DNA of 36,587 bases from RGIG5270 sp045538635 (lineage in GTDB: Bacteria > Verrucomicrobiota > Lentisphaeria > Victivallales > Victivallaceae): NCBI GenBank assembly GCA_045538635.1, contig JAZSRU010000158.1, positions 1 through 36,587 on the forward strand, given 5' to 3'. Numbering within the stretch: the first letter of the stretch is position 1; each line of letters starts with the position of its first letter. Under the pieces are notes generated by a model, which saw only the letters and a list, made by a program, of their open reading frames with translations, ran no database searches and was not told where the DNA came from. A program made the translations under genes and the position numbers. Below, one piece after another: positions 15,396-22,818 of this stretch.

Positions 15396-17438
15396 ATGAA
15401 ACAGACTTATAATTTGCCTTCAGGCACAAAATTTGTTTTTGATGATGAAACAAAACTTCTCACTTTGCTTTCTCTCGGCGGTATGATTTGCGGTCATAAC
15501 GGCATGGAAGATGATTTTTCCTGTTCCGGTCTGGCGGTGATCGGCGTTGATAATATGCGTCTGGAAGGGGCAAAACTCGTTTATACCGTCAATAAAGCCG
15601 GTGATAATGAATTTTCTTTCAGTGCGGCAGATAAAAATAATTCCGTTAAAATGGATTTTGTCTGGAAATTTGAAACAGAATACAATCTCATCAGCTGCAA
15701 TTACACTCTCACAAATACTTCAGAAAAAGATGTTGTCATCCGCCGCGCATTGCCGCGTATGGTTTTCGCCCCCGGTGAATATGAAGTTTTGTGGCAAATG
15801 AACCGCTGGGGCGCAGAAAATCAGCTTCAATGCACCAAACTCCGCGGTGAAGATATCATGCTGCATGCCCGTGCCGCACGCTCAACTGTCGGCAGTACAC
15901 CTTTCTGCGTCCTCAAAGATACAGAAAATTCCGCAGCTTTGGCGTTTCATGTCATGCCGCACGGCAACTGGACCATTCAAGTTCATTCCGATATTCTGAG
16001 CAATGAAGCTCCGATTCCGGTTGTTGAAGCCGGTTTGTCAGATACTGACCTTTTTATGACACTCAAAGCCGGAGAATCCATTGCATTGCCGGAAATCATT
16101 ATTCAAACGCTGGGTAATGCCGATATTTGTACTTCAGGAGCCTGTCTGCACCGCTATATCATTGAGAAGCGTTTGCCTTCATTTGTACATGAGCCGCCGG
16201 TTATCTACAATACATGGCTTTACCGTTTTACCCATTTTACCATTGAACAGCTCCGCGAACAGCTCAAGGCTGCCAAAGAGATCGGCTGTGAGATTTTTGT
16301 TATTGATGCCGGCTGGTTCGGCGCAGATGAATCGTGGGGCAGAGTCGGCGACTGGCGCGAAAAAGAAAAAGAACCGTTCTTCGGTAATATGTCTGCTTTT
16401 GCTGATGAAGTGCGTGCCGCCGGACTTGAATTCGGCTTCTGGATCGAACCGGAACGCTGGGCGCAGGGGATCCCCATCCGGGAGGAACATCCGGAATGGT
16501 TTCCTGAAAATACCACAAGGATTGACCTTACCCAGCCCGCCGCCGCTGAACATTTTCACAATGTCGTTGCTGATAATGTCCGCAAATTCGGAGCCAAATA
16601 TATCAAAGTCGATTTCAATGCCAGCGTAGGATTTGATGATTCAGGTACAGAATTGTACAATTACTGCACTGTTTTGTTTGAACAGTTCAAGCGCCTGCAT
16701 GAAGAATTTCCTGAACTTATTATTGAAAACTGCGGTTCAGGCGCGTTGCGCAATGATCTGGCAAGTCAGATGATTTTTGATCACAACTTTGTCAGCGACA
16801 ATGCCAATCCTTTTGAAACTCTGCGTATCCGTCAGGGAGCAATGATGCGTTCTCTCCCCGGCCGTATTCTCAACTGGATCGTTATGCGTCCCGCTCCCGA
16901 ACGCCGCACAAAAGTTGCCAAATTCATTCAGGTACTTGCATGTAATGCAGGAACATGGGATGAAGCCGGACTTTATGATCTTGATTATGTCATGACATCC
17001 GGATTGCTGGGAATACCGGGATTTTCCGGAGAACTTGCAGAGCTTCCTGACGAGGTAAAAGCCAAAGCTGCTGAATATATTGAATTTTATAAAAAGAACC
17101 GTAAATTTATTGCAGATTCACATGTTTATCTGCTAACTCCGCCCGAAGACAAGATCGTGGATTATGAAAAATATGTTGCATTTCAGATGCAGCAGGGGGA
17201 TGGTAAAGACTCATTGGTTTTTGTTTTCAGCAACGGTGCATCGCGCCGCGGTCTGCACAATTTCCGCCTGAATAATCTTGATCCGGAGAGCAATTACCGT
17301 GTCAGAAAACTTTTTTCCGAAGATGAAGCTGTTATTGTTTCCGGTGCAGAACTCATGACATACGGACTTTGTGCTTCAACTCCCGAAAATCAGCATATCC
17401 GCCATGTATCGGCACTTTATCAGGTAGTTGCAGAATAA
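15396..17438 (+). CDS. Alpha-galactosidase-like glycoside hydrolase, family GH36
   Basis: A 680-residue enzyme without signal peptide, so probably cytoplasmic. An N-terminal beta-sandwich (about residues 1-270) precedes the catalytic TIM barrel, which shows FVIDAGWFG, GFWIEPERW, and YIKVDFN with Asp406 as the expected nucleophile, GCG-type ENCGSG, and SDNANPF with Asp468 as the expected acid/base. A C-terminal beta domain follows. Length fits GH36. It would release terminal alpha-galactose, or alpha-GalNAc in some relatives, from imported oligosaccharides. GGAGG lies upstream of ATG. The gene is followed after 21 bases by a lipoprotein gene, is divergent from an MFS carrier, and lies in the same module as a Gfo/Idh enzyme and LacI regulator. 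Confidence 0.92.
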   Translation: MKQTYNLPSGTKFVFDDETKLLTLLSLGGMICGHNGMEDDFSCSGLAVIGVDNMRLEGAKLVYTVNKAGDNEFSFSAADKNNSVKMDFVWKFETEYNLISCNYTLTNTSEKDVVIRRALPRMVFAPGEYEVLWQMNRWGAENQLQCTKLRGEDIMLHARAARSTVGSTPFCVLKDTENSAALAFHVMPHGNWTIQVHSDILSNEAPIPVVEAGLSDTDLFMTLKAGESIALPEIIIQTLGNADICTSGACLHRYIIEKRLPSFVHEPPVIYNTWLYRFTHFTIEQLREQLKAAKEIGCEIFVIDAGWFGADESWGRVGDWREKEKEPFFGNMSAFADEVRAAGLEFGFWIEPERWAQGIPIREEHPEWFPENTTRIDLTQPAAAEHFHNVVADNVRKFGAKYIKVDFNASVGFDDSGTELYNYCTVLFEQFKRLHEEFPELIIENCGSGALRNDLASQMIFDHNFVSDNANPFETLRIRQGAMMRSLPGRILNWIVMRPAPERRTKVAKFIQVLACNAGTWDEAGLYDLDYVMTSGLLGIPGFSGELAELPDEVKAKAAEYIEFYKKNRKFIADSHVYLLTPPEDKIVDYEKYVAFQMQQGDGKDSLVFVFSNGASRRGLHNFRLNNLDPESNYRVRKLFSEDEAVIVSGAELMTYGLCASTPENQHIRHVSALYQVVAE

Positions 17439-17459
17439 ATCTGATAAAAAGGAGATTTT

Positions 17460-18347
17460 ATGATGAAAAAGATTTTTATTTCAGTCATTGCAGTTTTGGG
17501 TGTAATGATTGTCGGCGGATGTGCCGTCACAGTTTGCAGCGGAGACCTCGCTGCCGCGAAAAAAACTGAAGCCATTCAATTGATGCCGAATCAGGAACAG
17601 GCCGCTTCATGGCGCGGCAAGGTGGAATATTCCAAAGAAAATGAACGCGGCAAAGGTCCATGTTTTGTTCTTTACGGAAAATATCCGACCCCGCTTATTT
17701 ACAATAAATTCATTCCCGTCGATGCATCGAAAACTTATGTCCTCAAAGCATCTTTCCGTACCCTTGATCCTGCTCTGCCCGCCAGCGGTTATATGGGGTT
17801 GGAACTCTATGATGCACAGAAGCGAAAATTGTGTTTCATTAATGTTGCAGCCAACAATAATACCGAAAGCGAAGTCGTTTCCGCCCGTAAAGGCGATAAA
17901 TTCCTGATCGTTAAAATGAATCCGAAATGGCCCAAGGTCAAATATTGTGCCGTTGCTTTCAATGTCAAAAAAGATTTCAGCGATATTCCGAATTTTGATG
18001 TTTCACCGCAATGCGGCAAAATGAGTGCCACCGAAGACGGTAATCTGCGCGTTGAATTACGCGGCAAACTTAAAAAAGATTATCCTGCCGGGCCCCCTGT
18101 CCGGCTTCAGGCTCCATGGGGAACCACGATGTATTATCTTGCTTCCGGCTGGATGCCTGCCGGAGACGGCAAAGAGTTTACTTCCAGAATCAGCGGCATA
18201 CTGGATAAACCCGGTACATCGAGTGTAAGTTTCTGGAAGGGCACCAAATATGTTCGTCCTTTTATCTGGTTCGGCAACTGGAACCGCCGTCCGGAAAAAG
18301 GCGCAAAATTGCTTATAGACGGCTTCTCATTTGAAGAAATCAGATAA
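17460..18347 (+). CDS. Lipoprotein with a carbohydrate-binding-module-like fold
   Basis: A 295-residue lipoprotein with lipobox VGGC ending at Cys21. The mature part has alternating beta segments with YVLKASFRTLD and GYMGLELYDAQ, the pattern of CBM4/9-like jelly-roll modules, and ends with LLIDGFSFEE, which resembles the closing strand of such modules. No catalytic motif is seen. AAGGAG precedes the ATG pair at 17460/17463; either Met may be used. It follows the GH36 gene by 21 bases and is likely co-transcribed. A role in surface glycan capture is inference; the binding fold is only a sequence-pattern call. Confidence 0.75.
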   Translation: MMKKIFISVIAVLGVMIVGGCAVTVCSGDLAAAKKTEAIQLMPNQEQAASWRGKVEYSKENERGKGPCFVLYGKYPTPLIYNKFIPVDASKTYVLKASFRTLDPALPASGYMGLELYDAQKRKLCFINVAANNNTESEVVSARKGDKFLIVKMNPKWPKVKYCAVAFNVKKDFSDIPNFDVSPQCGKMSATEDGNLRVELRGKLKKDYPAGPPVRLQAPWGTTMYYLASGWMPAGDGKEFTSRISGILDKPGTSSVSFWKGTKYVRPFIWFGNWNRRPEKGAKLLIDGFSFEEIR

Positions 18348-18417
18348 AGATTTTTCGTCTGAAATAAATTGTATTTTCCAAACAGTATCAATTTTACAAT
18401 TTTTTTCTTTATGAAAT

Positions 18418-18446
18418 TTGATTTTTCAGAGATTGCGTGCTATATT
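18418..18446 (+). promoter_or_regulatory. Promoter of the Gfo/Idh gene, with extended -10
   Basis: TTGATT at 18418-18423 and TATATT at 18441-18446, spacer 17 bases, with TGC directly before the -10. Transcription would begin near 18453, just ahead of the operator-like dyad at 18458-18479. Confidence 0.65.
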
Positions 18447-18457
18447 TGTATCAAAAC

Positions 18458-18479
18458 TTTGCTATAACGATAAAGCAAA
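18458..18479. promoter_or_regulatory. LacI-type operator
   Basis: A 22-base dyad centred on CG at 18468-18469, with arms TTTGCTATAAC and GATAAAGCAAA. Nine of eleven base pairs match, including the six outermost. A central CpG and even length are typical of LacI/GalR-family operators. It lies about 5-26 bases after the predicted transcription start, a repression position. A LacI regulator gene lies downstream at 19860, so it is the natural candidate binder. Confidence 0.6.
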
Positions 18480-18504
18480 TAAAATTTCAACCCAAGGAGT
18501 CGTT

Positions 18505-19794
18505 ATGAAAAAAAGATATGCCGTTTGCGGTGTTTCAAATCGTGCTTTGACCATGTATATCAAGCCTATGTATGGCAATTTTGCCGAAGCCGTCGAACTT
18601 GTCGGTTTGCTGGATATCGATCCGCTGCGTTTTCAGGTCTGCAAAGAAGACATCCCCGAAACCAAAGATGTCGCAACTTATCTGCCCGATCAGTTTGAAC
18701 AGATGCTCGCAGAACAGAAACCCGATGTTCTTATCGTTACCAGCATGGACTGCACTCATGTCAATTATGTCCTGCTCGGCTTGCAGCATGATCTCGATGT
18801 TGTCTGTGAAAAACCCATGACCACTAATACCGCCGATGCTCTTGCCATCCGCGCTGCAGAAAAAGCATCCAAAGGCAAAGTTATCTGCACTTTCAATTAC
18901 CGTTACAACCCTGTTCACAAAAAGCTCAAGGAACTTGTTCTCGACGGTGCGATCGGCAAAGTTACTCATGTCGATCTCAACTGGTACATTGATATCGCTC
19001 ACGGCTCAAGCTATTTCAACCGCTGGAACCGCAAACGCGAAAATTCCGGTTCTCTCTCCATCCACAAAGCAAGTCACCACTTTGACCTCGTCAACTGGTG
19101 GATTGCCGGAGTCCCCGAAAAAGTTCATGCTTTCGGAGCTCTCAATCATTACGGCCCCAATGCCGAAATGAATCCTTCTGTCAAAGATGGCAGACACTGC
19201 AACGGATGCCCGGAAAAAATGCAATGCCCCTACAAACGCCGCTGGGCATCCCGTGCCTCTGAAGCTCCGATCGTTGATGATCATCTGACTTCATTCCAGA
19301 CTGAAAAACCGCGTTATACCACTTATCGTCCCGACAGATGTATTTTTGACAGCGAAATCAATATTCACGATACTTTTGTTGCCAATGTTCTTTACAAATC
19401 CGGCGCAGTTCTCAATTATTCCGCCAACTTCTCCACCCCCTATGAAGGCTACCGCCTCGCCATCAACGGAACCCGCGGCCGCCTCGAAAGTTTTGAATTT
19501 GGCGGTATGGGCGGTATGGCTCTGCCCTCAATGTATGAAGAAGGCGCTCAGTATATTGATTACTTCCCGATTTTTGAGGGCCGTCAGCGTATTCATGTTC
19601 CTAAAGCATCCGGCGGTCATGGCGGCGGCGATCCGGTAATCCTTGAAGATGTTTATCTCGGTGAAGATCCTGCCAGAAAATATGACATCCTTGCCAAATC
19701 TGTCGATGGTCTGCGCTCCATTGCTATCGGTGATGCTGTTTACAACTCCATCCTCGATGGAGAAGTAAAAGATCTCTCATCTTTCATGGAATAA
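18505..19794 (+). CDS. Gfo/Idh/MocA-family oxidoreductase
   Basis: A 429-residue NAD(P)-dependent oxidoreductase. The N-terminal Rossmann domain begins YAVCGVSNRA. The family motif CEKPM follows at about residue 104, and FNYRYNP leads into the C-terminal substrate domain. A Cys cluster (HCNGCPEKMQCPY, about residues 231-243) is common in a sub-branch of this family; its purpose is unclear. Substrates are usually sugars, inositols or acetamido sugars. I start at 18505 because AAGGAG lies seven bases upstream and the -10 lies ahead; the longer frame to 18418 would begin inside the promoter. Codons mostly end in C or optimal T, suggesting high expression when derepressed. Confidence 0.93.
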   Translation: MKKRYAVCGVSNRALTMYIKPMYGNFAEAVELVGLLDIDPLRFQVCKEDIPETKDVATYLPDQFEQMLAEQKPDVLIVTSMDCTHVNYVLLGLQHDLDVVCEKPMTTNTADALAIRAAEKASKGKVICTFNYRYNPVHKKLKELVLDGAIGKVTHVDLNWYIDIAHGSSYFNRWNRKRENSGSLSIHKASHHFDLVNWWIAGVPEKVHAFGALNHYGPNAEMNPSVKDGRHCNGCPEKMQCPYKRRWASRASEAPIVDDHLTSFQTEKPRYTTYRPDRCIFDSEINIHDTFVANVLYKSGAVLNYSANFSTPYEGYRLAINGTRGRLESFEFGGMGGMALPSMYEEGAQYIDYFPIFEGRQRIHVPKASGGHGGGDPVILEDVYLGEDPARKYDILAKSVDGLRSIAIGDAVYNSILDGEVKDLSSFME

Positions 19795-19809
19795 TTCCAA
19801 TAAAAAACA

Positions 19810-19849
19810 GCAGGCGGGAATGTCCGATCCCGCCTGCCGTATTTTTTTT
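19810..19849 (+). terminator. Strong intrinsic terminator after the Gfo/Idh gene
   Basis: GCAGGCGGGA at 19810-19819 pairs perfectly with TCCCGCCTGC at 19828-19837 across an 8-base loop, followed by a run of eight T at 19842-19849. It lies between the Gfo/Idh gene and the LacI gene, whose ATG is ten bases beyond the T-run. Confidence 0.9.
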
Positions 19850-19859
19850 ACAGATACTT

Positions 19860-20822
19860 ATGAAAAAAACCACTCTTAAAGATATTGCAGAAAAAGCAGG
19901 CGTTTCCGCAGCTCTCGTTTCAAATTATCTCAATCGCAATCCCAGCGCGCGCATGAGTGATGAAACCCGCAGAAAAATTGATACCGCGTTGAAAGAACTG
20001 GATTATCACGGTTCTGCTATCGCGCGCAGTCTGCGTACCGGCAAAAGCCGCATTATAGGTTATGTTTCTGCTGCACTCCGGACAGAAGTTTCGCGTCAGG
20101 AGATGATGGCAGTTTTCAATGCGGCAGCGGAGCGGGAATATCAGATATTTGTTGCTTATTCGCCGGAAAAAGAAATGACTCTCCGCAATATCCGTATGCT
20201 TCGTGAACGCGGTTGTGATGCAGTTATTGTCAGTGGTTTTTTCAGTGAGGAGTTTTCGCGTGAAATCTGCTCAATAAGCAGCAATATTATTATTTTGAAT
20301 ACGCATCCTGCAGCAGAAATCCCCGGGAAAATACTGCGTTATGATTATCGTGCAGCGGTGCGGGAAGCAATTTTGTATCTGCAGTCAAAGGGACATGAAA
20401 ATATTTGCTATCAGACAGCTTATGACAGTTCTTTTGAGCAGAGATATCTTGAATTTACTTCATTTTACGGCAAGGAAAATGTCTGGTATCCGGAAAATAA
20501 TCTCCCCTCCGTTGAAGAATTTGCCGGGTATATTAAAAAGCATAAATGTACCGCCATGCTTCATGTCAATGATTTTTATGCCATGCGTACTATTCAGAAT
20601 TGTACCGCTCTCAATATAAGAGTGCCGCAGGATCTCGCCGTTATCGGATTTGATAATATCACGGCGGCAGATTATACAACACCCACTTTAAGTTCCATCA
20701 GCCGTCCATTGGCTGAAGCGGCAAATATTGCCGTTAATCATTTAATTGCATTGATAAACGGTGAAGAGAGTGAATTGCCCCCAAGTCTGCCATGTAAATT
20801 CATTCCGCGCGGCAGTATCTGA
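19860..20822 (+). CDS. LacI/GalR-family transcriptional regulator
   Basis: A 320-residue repressor. The N-terminal helix-turn-helix is TLKDIAEKAGVSAALVSNYL (residues 4-23), followed by hinge-helix ARSLRTGKSR and the periplasmic-binding-like sensor domain with LAVIGFDNI near the end. It presumably controls the Gfo/Idh promoter and perhaps other sugar genes; an operator-like dyad exists at 18458-18479. Its start lies only ten bases after the U-run of a strong terminator and has no recognisable Shine-Dalgarno sequence. Expression must therefore be low, from readthrough of the terminator or a hidden promoter, which would create feedback on itself. Convergent with maf, 14 bases apart. Confidence 0.92.
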   Translation: MKKTTLKDIAEKAGVSAALVSNYLNRNPSARMSDETRRKIDTALKELDYHGSAIARSLRTGKSRIIGYVSAALRTEVSRQEMMAVFNAAAEREYQIFVAYSPEKEMTLRNIRMLRERGCDAVIVSGFFSEEFSREICSISSNIIILNTHPAAEIPGKILRYDYRAAVREAILYLQSKGHENICYQTAYDSSFEQRYLEFTSFYGKENVWYPENNLPSVEEFAGYIKKHKCTAMLHVNDFYAMRTIQNCTALNIRVPQDLAVIGFDNITAADYTTPTLSSISRPLAEAANIAVNHLIALINGEESELPPSLPCKFIPRGSI

Positions 20823-20836
20823 AAATTTCATAAATA

Positions 20837-21409
20837 TCAGATCAATGAAAATTTCTTCAAAACTGCCAGCACTTCATCGCCCGGCAACCCGATTATATTT
20901 TCCAGCGAGCCGGAAAAACTTTCAATAATCATTTCGCCGTATTCCTGAATGGCATATGCTCCGGCTTTGTCCAGAACATTGACTTTCTGCATATAATCGT
21001 GTATGATATCATCGGAAATTTCCTTGAAAACGACTTCTGAAACACAACTGAAAGAATAATCAATATTTTTTTCCCGGCAAATGACCGCACAGCCGGAAAT
21101 AACTTCATGTTTTCTGCCGGAAAGTTTTTTGAGCATACGGAAAGCATCGCTGTTGTCTGCCGGTTTACCGAGCAGTTTGTTTTCAAAAAATATCACAGTA
21201 TCGGCAGCAAGTACTGTTTTCTGCGGAAAAATGTCTGCTGTTGCAGCAGCTTTCAATACAGCATTGCATCGGGGCAGATCACGCAAATTTTTTCCGTCAT
21301 TTTTCTCACATACATCAGGTATATAAACAGAAAAATCCACGCCGTGTTTTTGCAGAATATCGGCACGGCGGGGACTTTTTGAGGCAAGGATTATCTCAGA
21401 AGATGTCAT
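20837..21409 (-). CDS. maf: Maf-like nucleoside triphosphate pyrophosphatase
   Basis: A 190-residue Maf protein, which hydrolyses dTTP, UTP or modified nucleoside triphosphates to monophosphates, a house-cleaning role linked to division. Motifs are in order: ASKSPRR at residues 9-15, AADTVIFFENKLLGKP in the centre, KLSGRKHEVISG, and the C-terminal AYAIQEYG followed by SLENIIGLP. Length fits. Its start overlaps the end of the upstream AmaP-like gene by 14 bases, so the two are co-translated. Its stop lies 14 bases from the convergent LacI gene. Confidence 0.93.
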   Translation of the reverse strand: MTSSEIILASKSPRRADILQKHGVDFSVYIPDVCEKNDGKNLRDLPRCNAVLKAAATADIFPQKTVLAADTVIFFENKLLGKPADNSDAFRMLKKLSGRKHEVISGCAVICREKNIDYSFSCVSEVVFKEISDDIIHDYMQKVNVLDKAGAYAIQEYGEMIIESFSGSLENIIGLPGDEVLAVLKKFSLI

Positions 21410-21959
21410 CGTTTTCTTCTGATTTCTGTTCTTTTCCGGTTTCAGCGGGAGCGGGAGTTATTTCCTGAACGACTTCTCTGGTTTCTGTTTTTTTGTTTTG
21501 AGTCAGACGCTCAAACTTCAAATTTATAAAACGGATATTATTTACTCCGTAAAATTCAGTAAACATTTTGTTGAGGGCAGTACGGATTTTATCGGTGATT
21601 TGAACCAGACTGCCGTCGCTGCCGTCATAATCACAGACAAGATTGAACATATATTTTTTACGGATGCGGTAAACGCGGAGCTGATTGAGTCTGACCGATG
21701 GAAATTCTGTAAATTCTGCGTTGACTGTATCTTCCAGAGCTTTAATGCTGATAACAACTTCTCCGCCGTTTGATTTGACAGTCAATTCGCGGCAGCGGCG
21801 GCGGCGGAAAATAATTTTAAAAACAATTCTGATGATCATAAGCAGCAGCAAAACAGCCAGTACGACACCTGCTCCGACAGCACATCCCTGATTGAATTCT
21901 GTTGCATTGATTGCATCAAAAGTATTGCAAATCCAGTTTGTAATTTTGCTGAAATCCAT
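21396..21959 (-). CDS. AmaP/Asp23-like single-pass membrane protein
   Basis: A 187-residue protein with a short N-terminal part, one transmembrane segment at about residues 26-50 (rich in Val, Leu and Ile, followed by RRRR), then a soluble alpha/beta domain containing GGEVVISIKALEDTV. This is the pattern of alkaline-shock membrane anchor AmaP, where the domain resembles Asp23/DUF322. The C-terminus is acidic and disordered. Function in this group is unknown; in Firmicutes AmaP anchors Asp23 to the membrane. GGGGTG precedes ATG. The gene leads a two-gene operon with maf and has a consensus promoter at 21988-22016. Confidence 0.78.
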   Translation of the reverse strand: MDFSKITNWICNTFDAINATEFNQGCAVGAGVVLAVLLLLMIIRIVFKIIFRRRRCRELTVKSNGGEVVISIKALEDTVNAEFTEFPSVRLNQLRVYRIRKKYMFNLVCDYDGSDGSLVQITDKIRTALNKMFTEFYGVNNIRFINLKFERLTQNKKTETREVVQEITPAPAETGKEQKSEENDDIF

Positions 21960-21987
21960 AAAACACCCCTTTCATTAAGTTTGCTAC

Positions 21988-22016
21988 AATGTAACACGCA
22001 ACAAACGCTTTGTCAA
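21988..22016 (-). promoter_or_regulatory. Promoter of the AmaP-like/maf operon
   Basis: On the minus strand TTGACA (22016-22011) and TACATT (21993-21988), spacer 17 bases, 28 bases from the start codon. The -35 end overlaps a small inverted repeat, ACAAA-CGC-TTTGT at 22001-22013. Confidence 0.65.
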
Positions 22017-22040
22017 ATTTTTTTGATAGAATTATGAAAG

Positions 22041-22060
22041 AAAAATTCTGCCGGCGGCAG
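22041..22060 (-). terminator. Intrinsic terminator after the 22087-26168 operon
   Basis: On the minus strand CTGCC-GCC-GGCAG (22060-22048) forms a compact perfect stem followed by AATTTTT. It lies 27 bases after the stop at 22087 and before the next promoter. Confidence 0.6.
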
Positions 22061-22086
22061 CGCAGCAAATTAGCGATTTTTAATTT

Positions 22087-22818
22087 TTACTTTGCGCGCA
22101 TCTGCAAAGAGACTGAAAATTCGCAATTATCTTCTGTTAAATTGCCGCCTTTTATGCTCACGGAAATTGGGAAATTGCCGCGGCGGGCATATAGAAATCT
22201 GACATTTGCGGCTGAATATTTGATAAAACAATCTCTGTTTTCAAATACGATATAAGCTTTGCCGGAAAATGGATTCAGCGGTTTTTGGGCTTTTTTGAAA
22301 TCAATTTTTCTGCCGTCAATACTGACAGCATCAAATGGATTTTCATAATACCAGTTCATATCGAAAATATCATTGATTTTGATATTTTCAGCAGACTTTT
22401 TCACATATTTTATATGCATTTTGACAATATCTGAATCGCGTTTGAATTCGTAGCGGCAGATGACTTTCAAATCTTTCAACGGTGAAATAACCGGATTCTG
22501 ATTGCGCCAGAAGCCGCCTTCAAATTCAACAATCAGCTCATTTGCAGTATTTTTCAGAATTCTGCAGACCGAATGGCGTTCCTCATGCAATGAGTAAACT
22601 GTTTTGCCGCTCTGCGCCGTATCGCGGAAAAGGATGATTCCCGGTTTTTTGCCGTTTTTGAAAACAAAATCCGAAGGAAACATACTGCCTTCAATAAATG
22701 AACATTGCCAGAAATCATTTCTGACGGTCAGCGTTTTGGAAATTCTGTCAACAGTTCCCATCACCGCTGCCTGAACTGCAATCGAACAGAAACATAACAT
22801 CAGAATAATTTTTTTCAT
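22087..22818 (-). CDS. Secreted hypothetical protein, partner of the large DUF6259-type protein
   Basis: A 243-residue exported protein with a signal peptide (about residues 1-17, cleavage near VQA). The rest is beta-rich with several long amphipathic strands (IDGRKIDFKKAQ, FENRDCFIKYSA) and no clear catalytic motif. The shape recalls the beta-sandwich that accompanies mutarotase-like or glycosidase proteins, but I do not assign a family. Its ATG overlaps the stop of the upstream 1117-residue protein by ATGA, so both are made together and likely act on the same glycan in the periplasm or outside. Confidence 0.7.
   Translation of the reverse strand: MKKIILMLCFCSIAVQAAVMGTVDRISKTLTVRNDFWQCSFIEGSMFPSDFVFKNGKKPGIILFRDTAQSGKTVYSLHEERHSVCRILKNTANELIVEFEGGFWRNQNPVISPLKDLKVICRYEFKRDSDIVKMHIKYVKKSAENIKINDIFDMNWYYENPFDAVSIDGRKIDFKKAQKPLNPFSGKAYIVFENRDCFIKYSAANVRFLYARRGNFPISVSIKGGNLTEDNCEFSVSLQMRAK

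Noticed and set aside
20821..20856. Near-perfect inverted copies of ATGAAAATTTC between the LacI and maf genes
   Set aside because: Considered as a shared terminator, but the stem is all A/T-rich, has no T-run and lies partly in the maf coding end. It also reads as a direct repeat, so chance in AT-rich DNA is likely.
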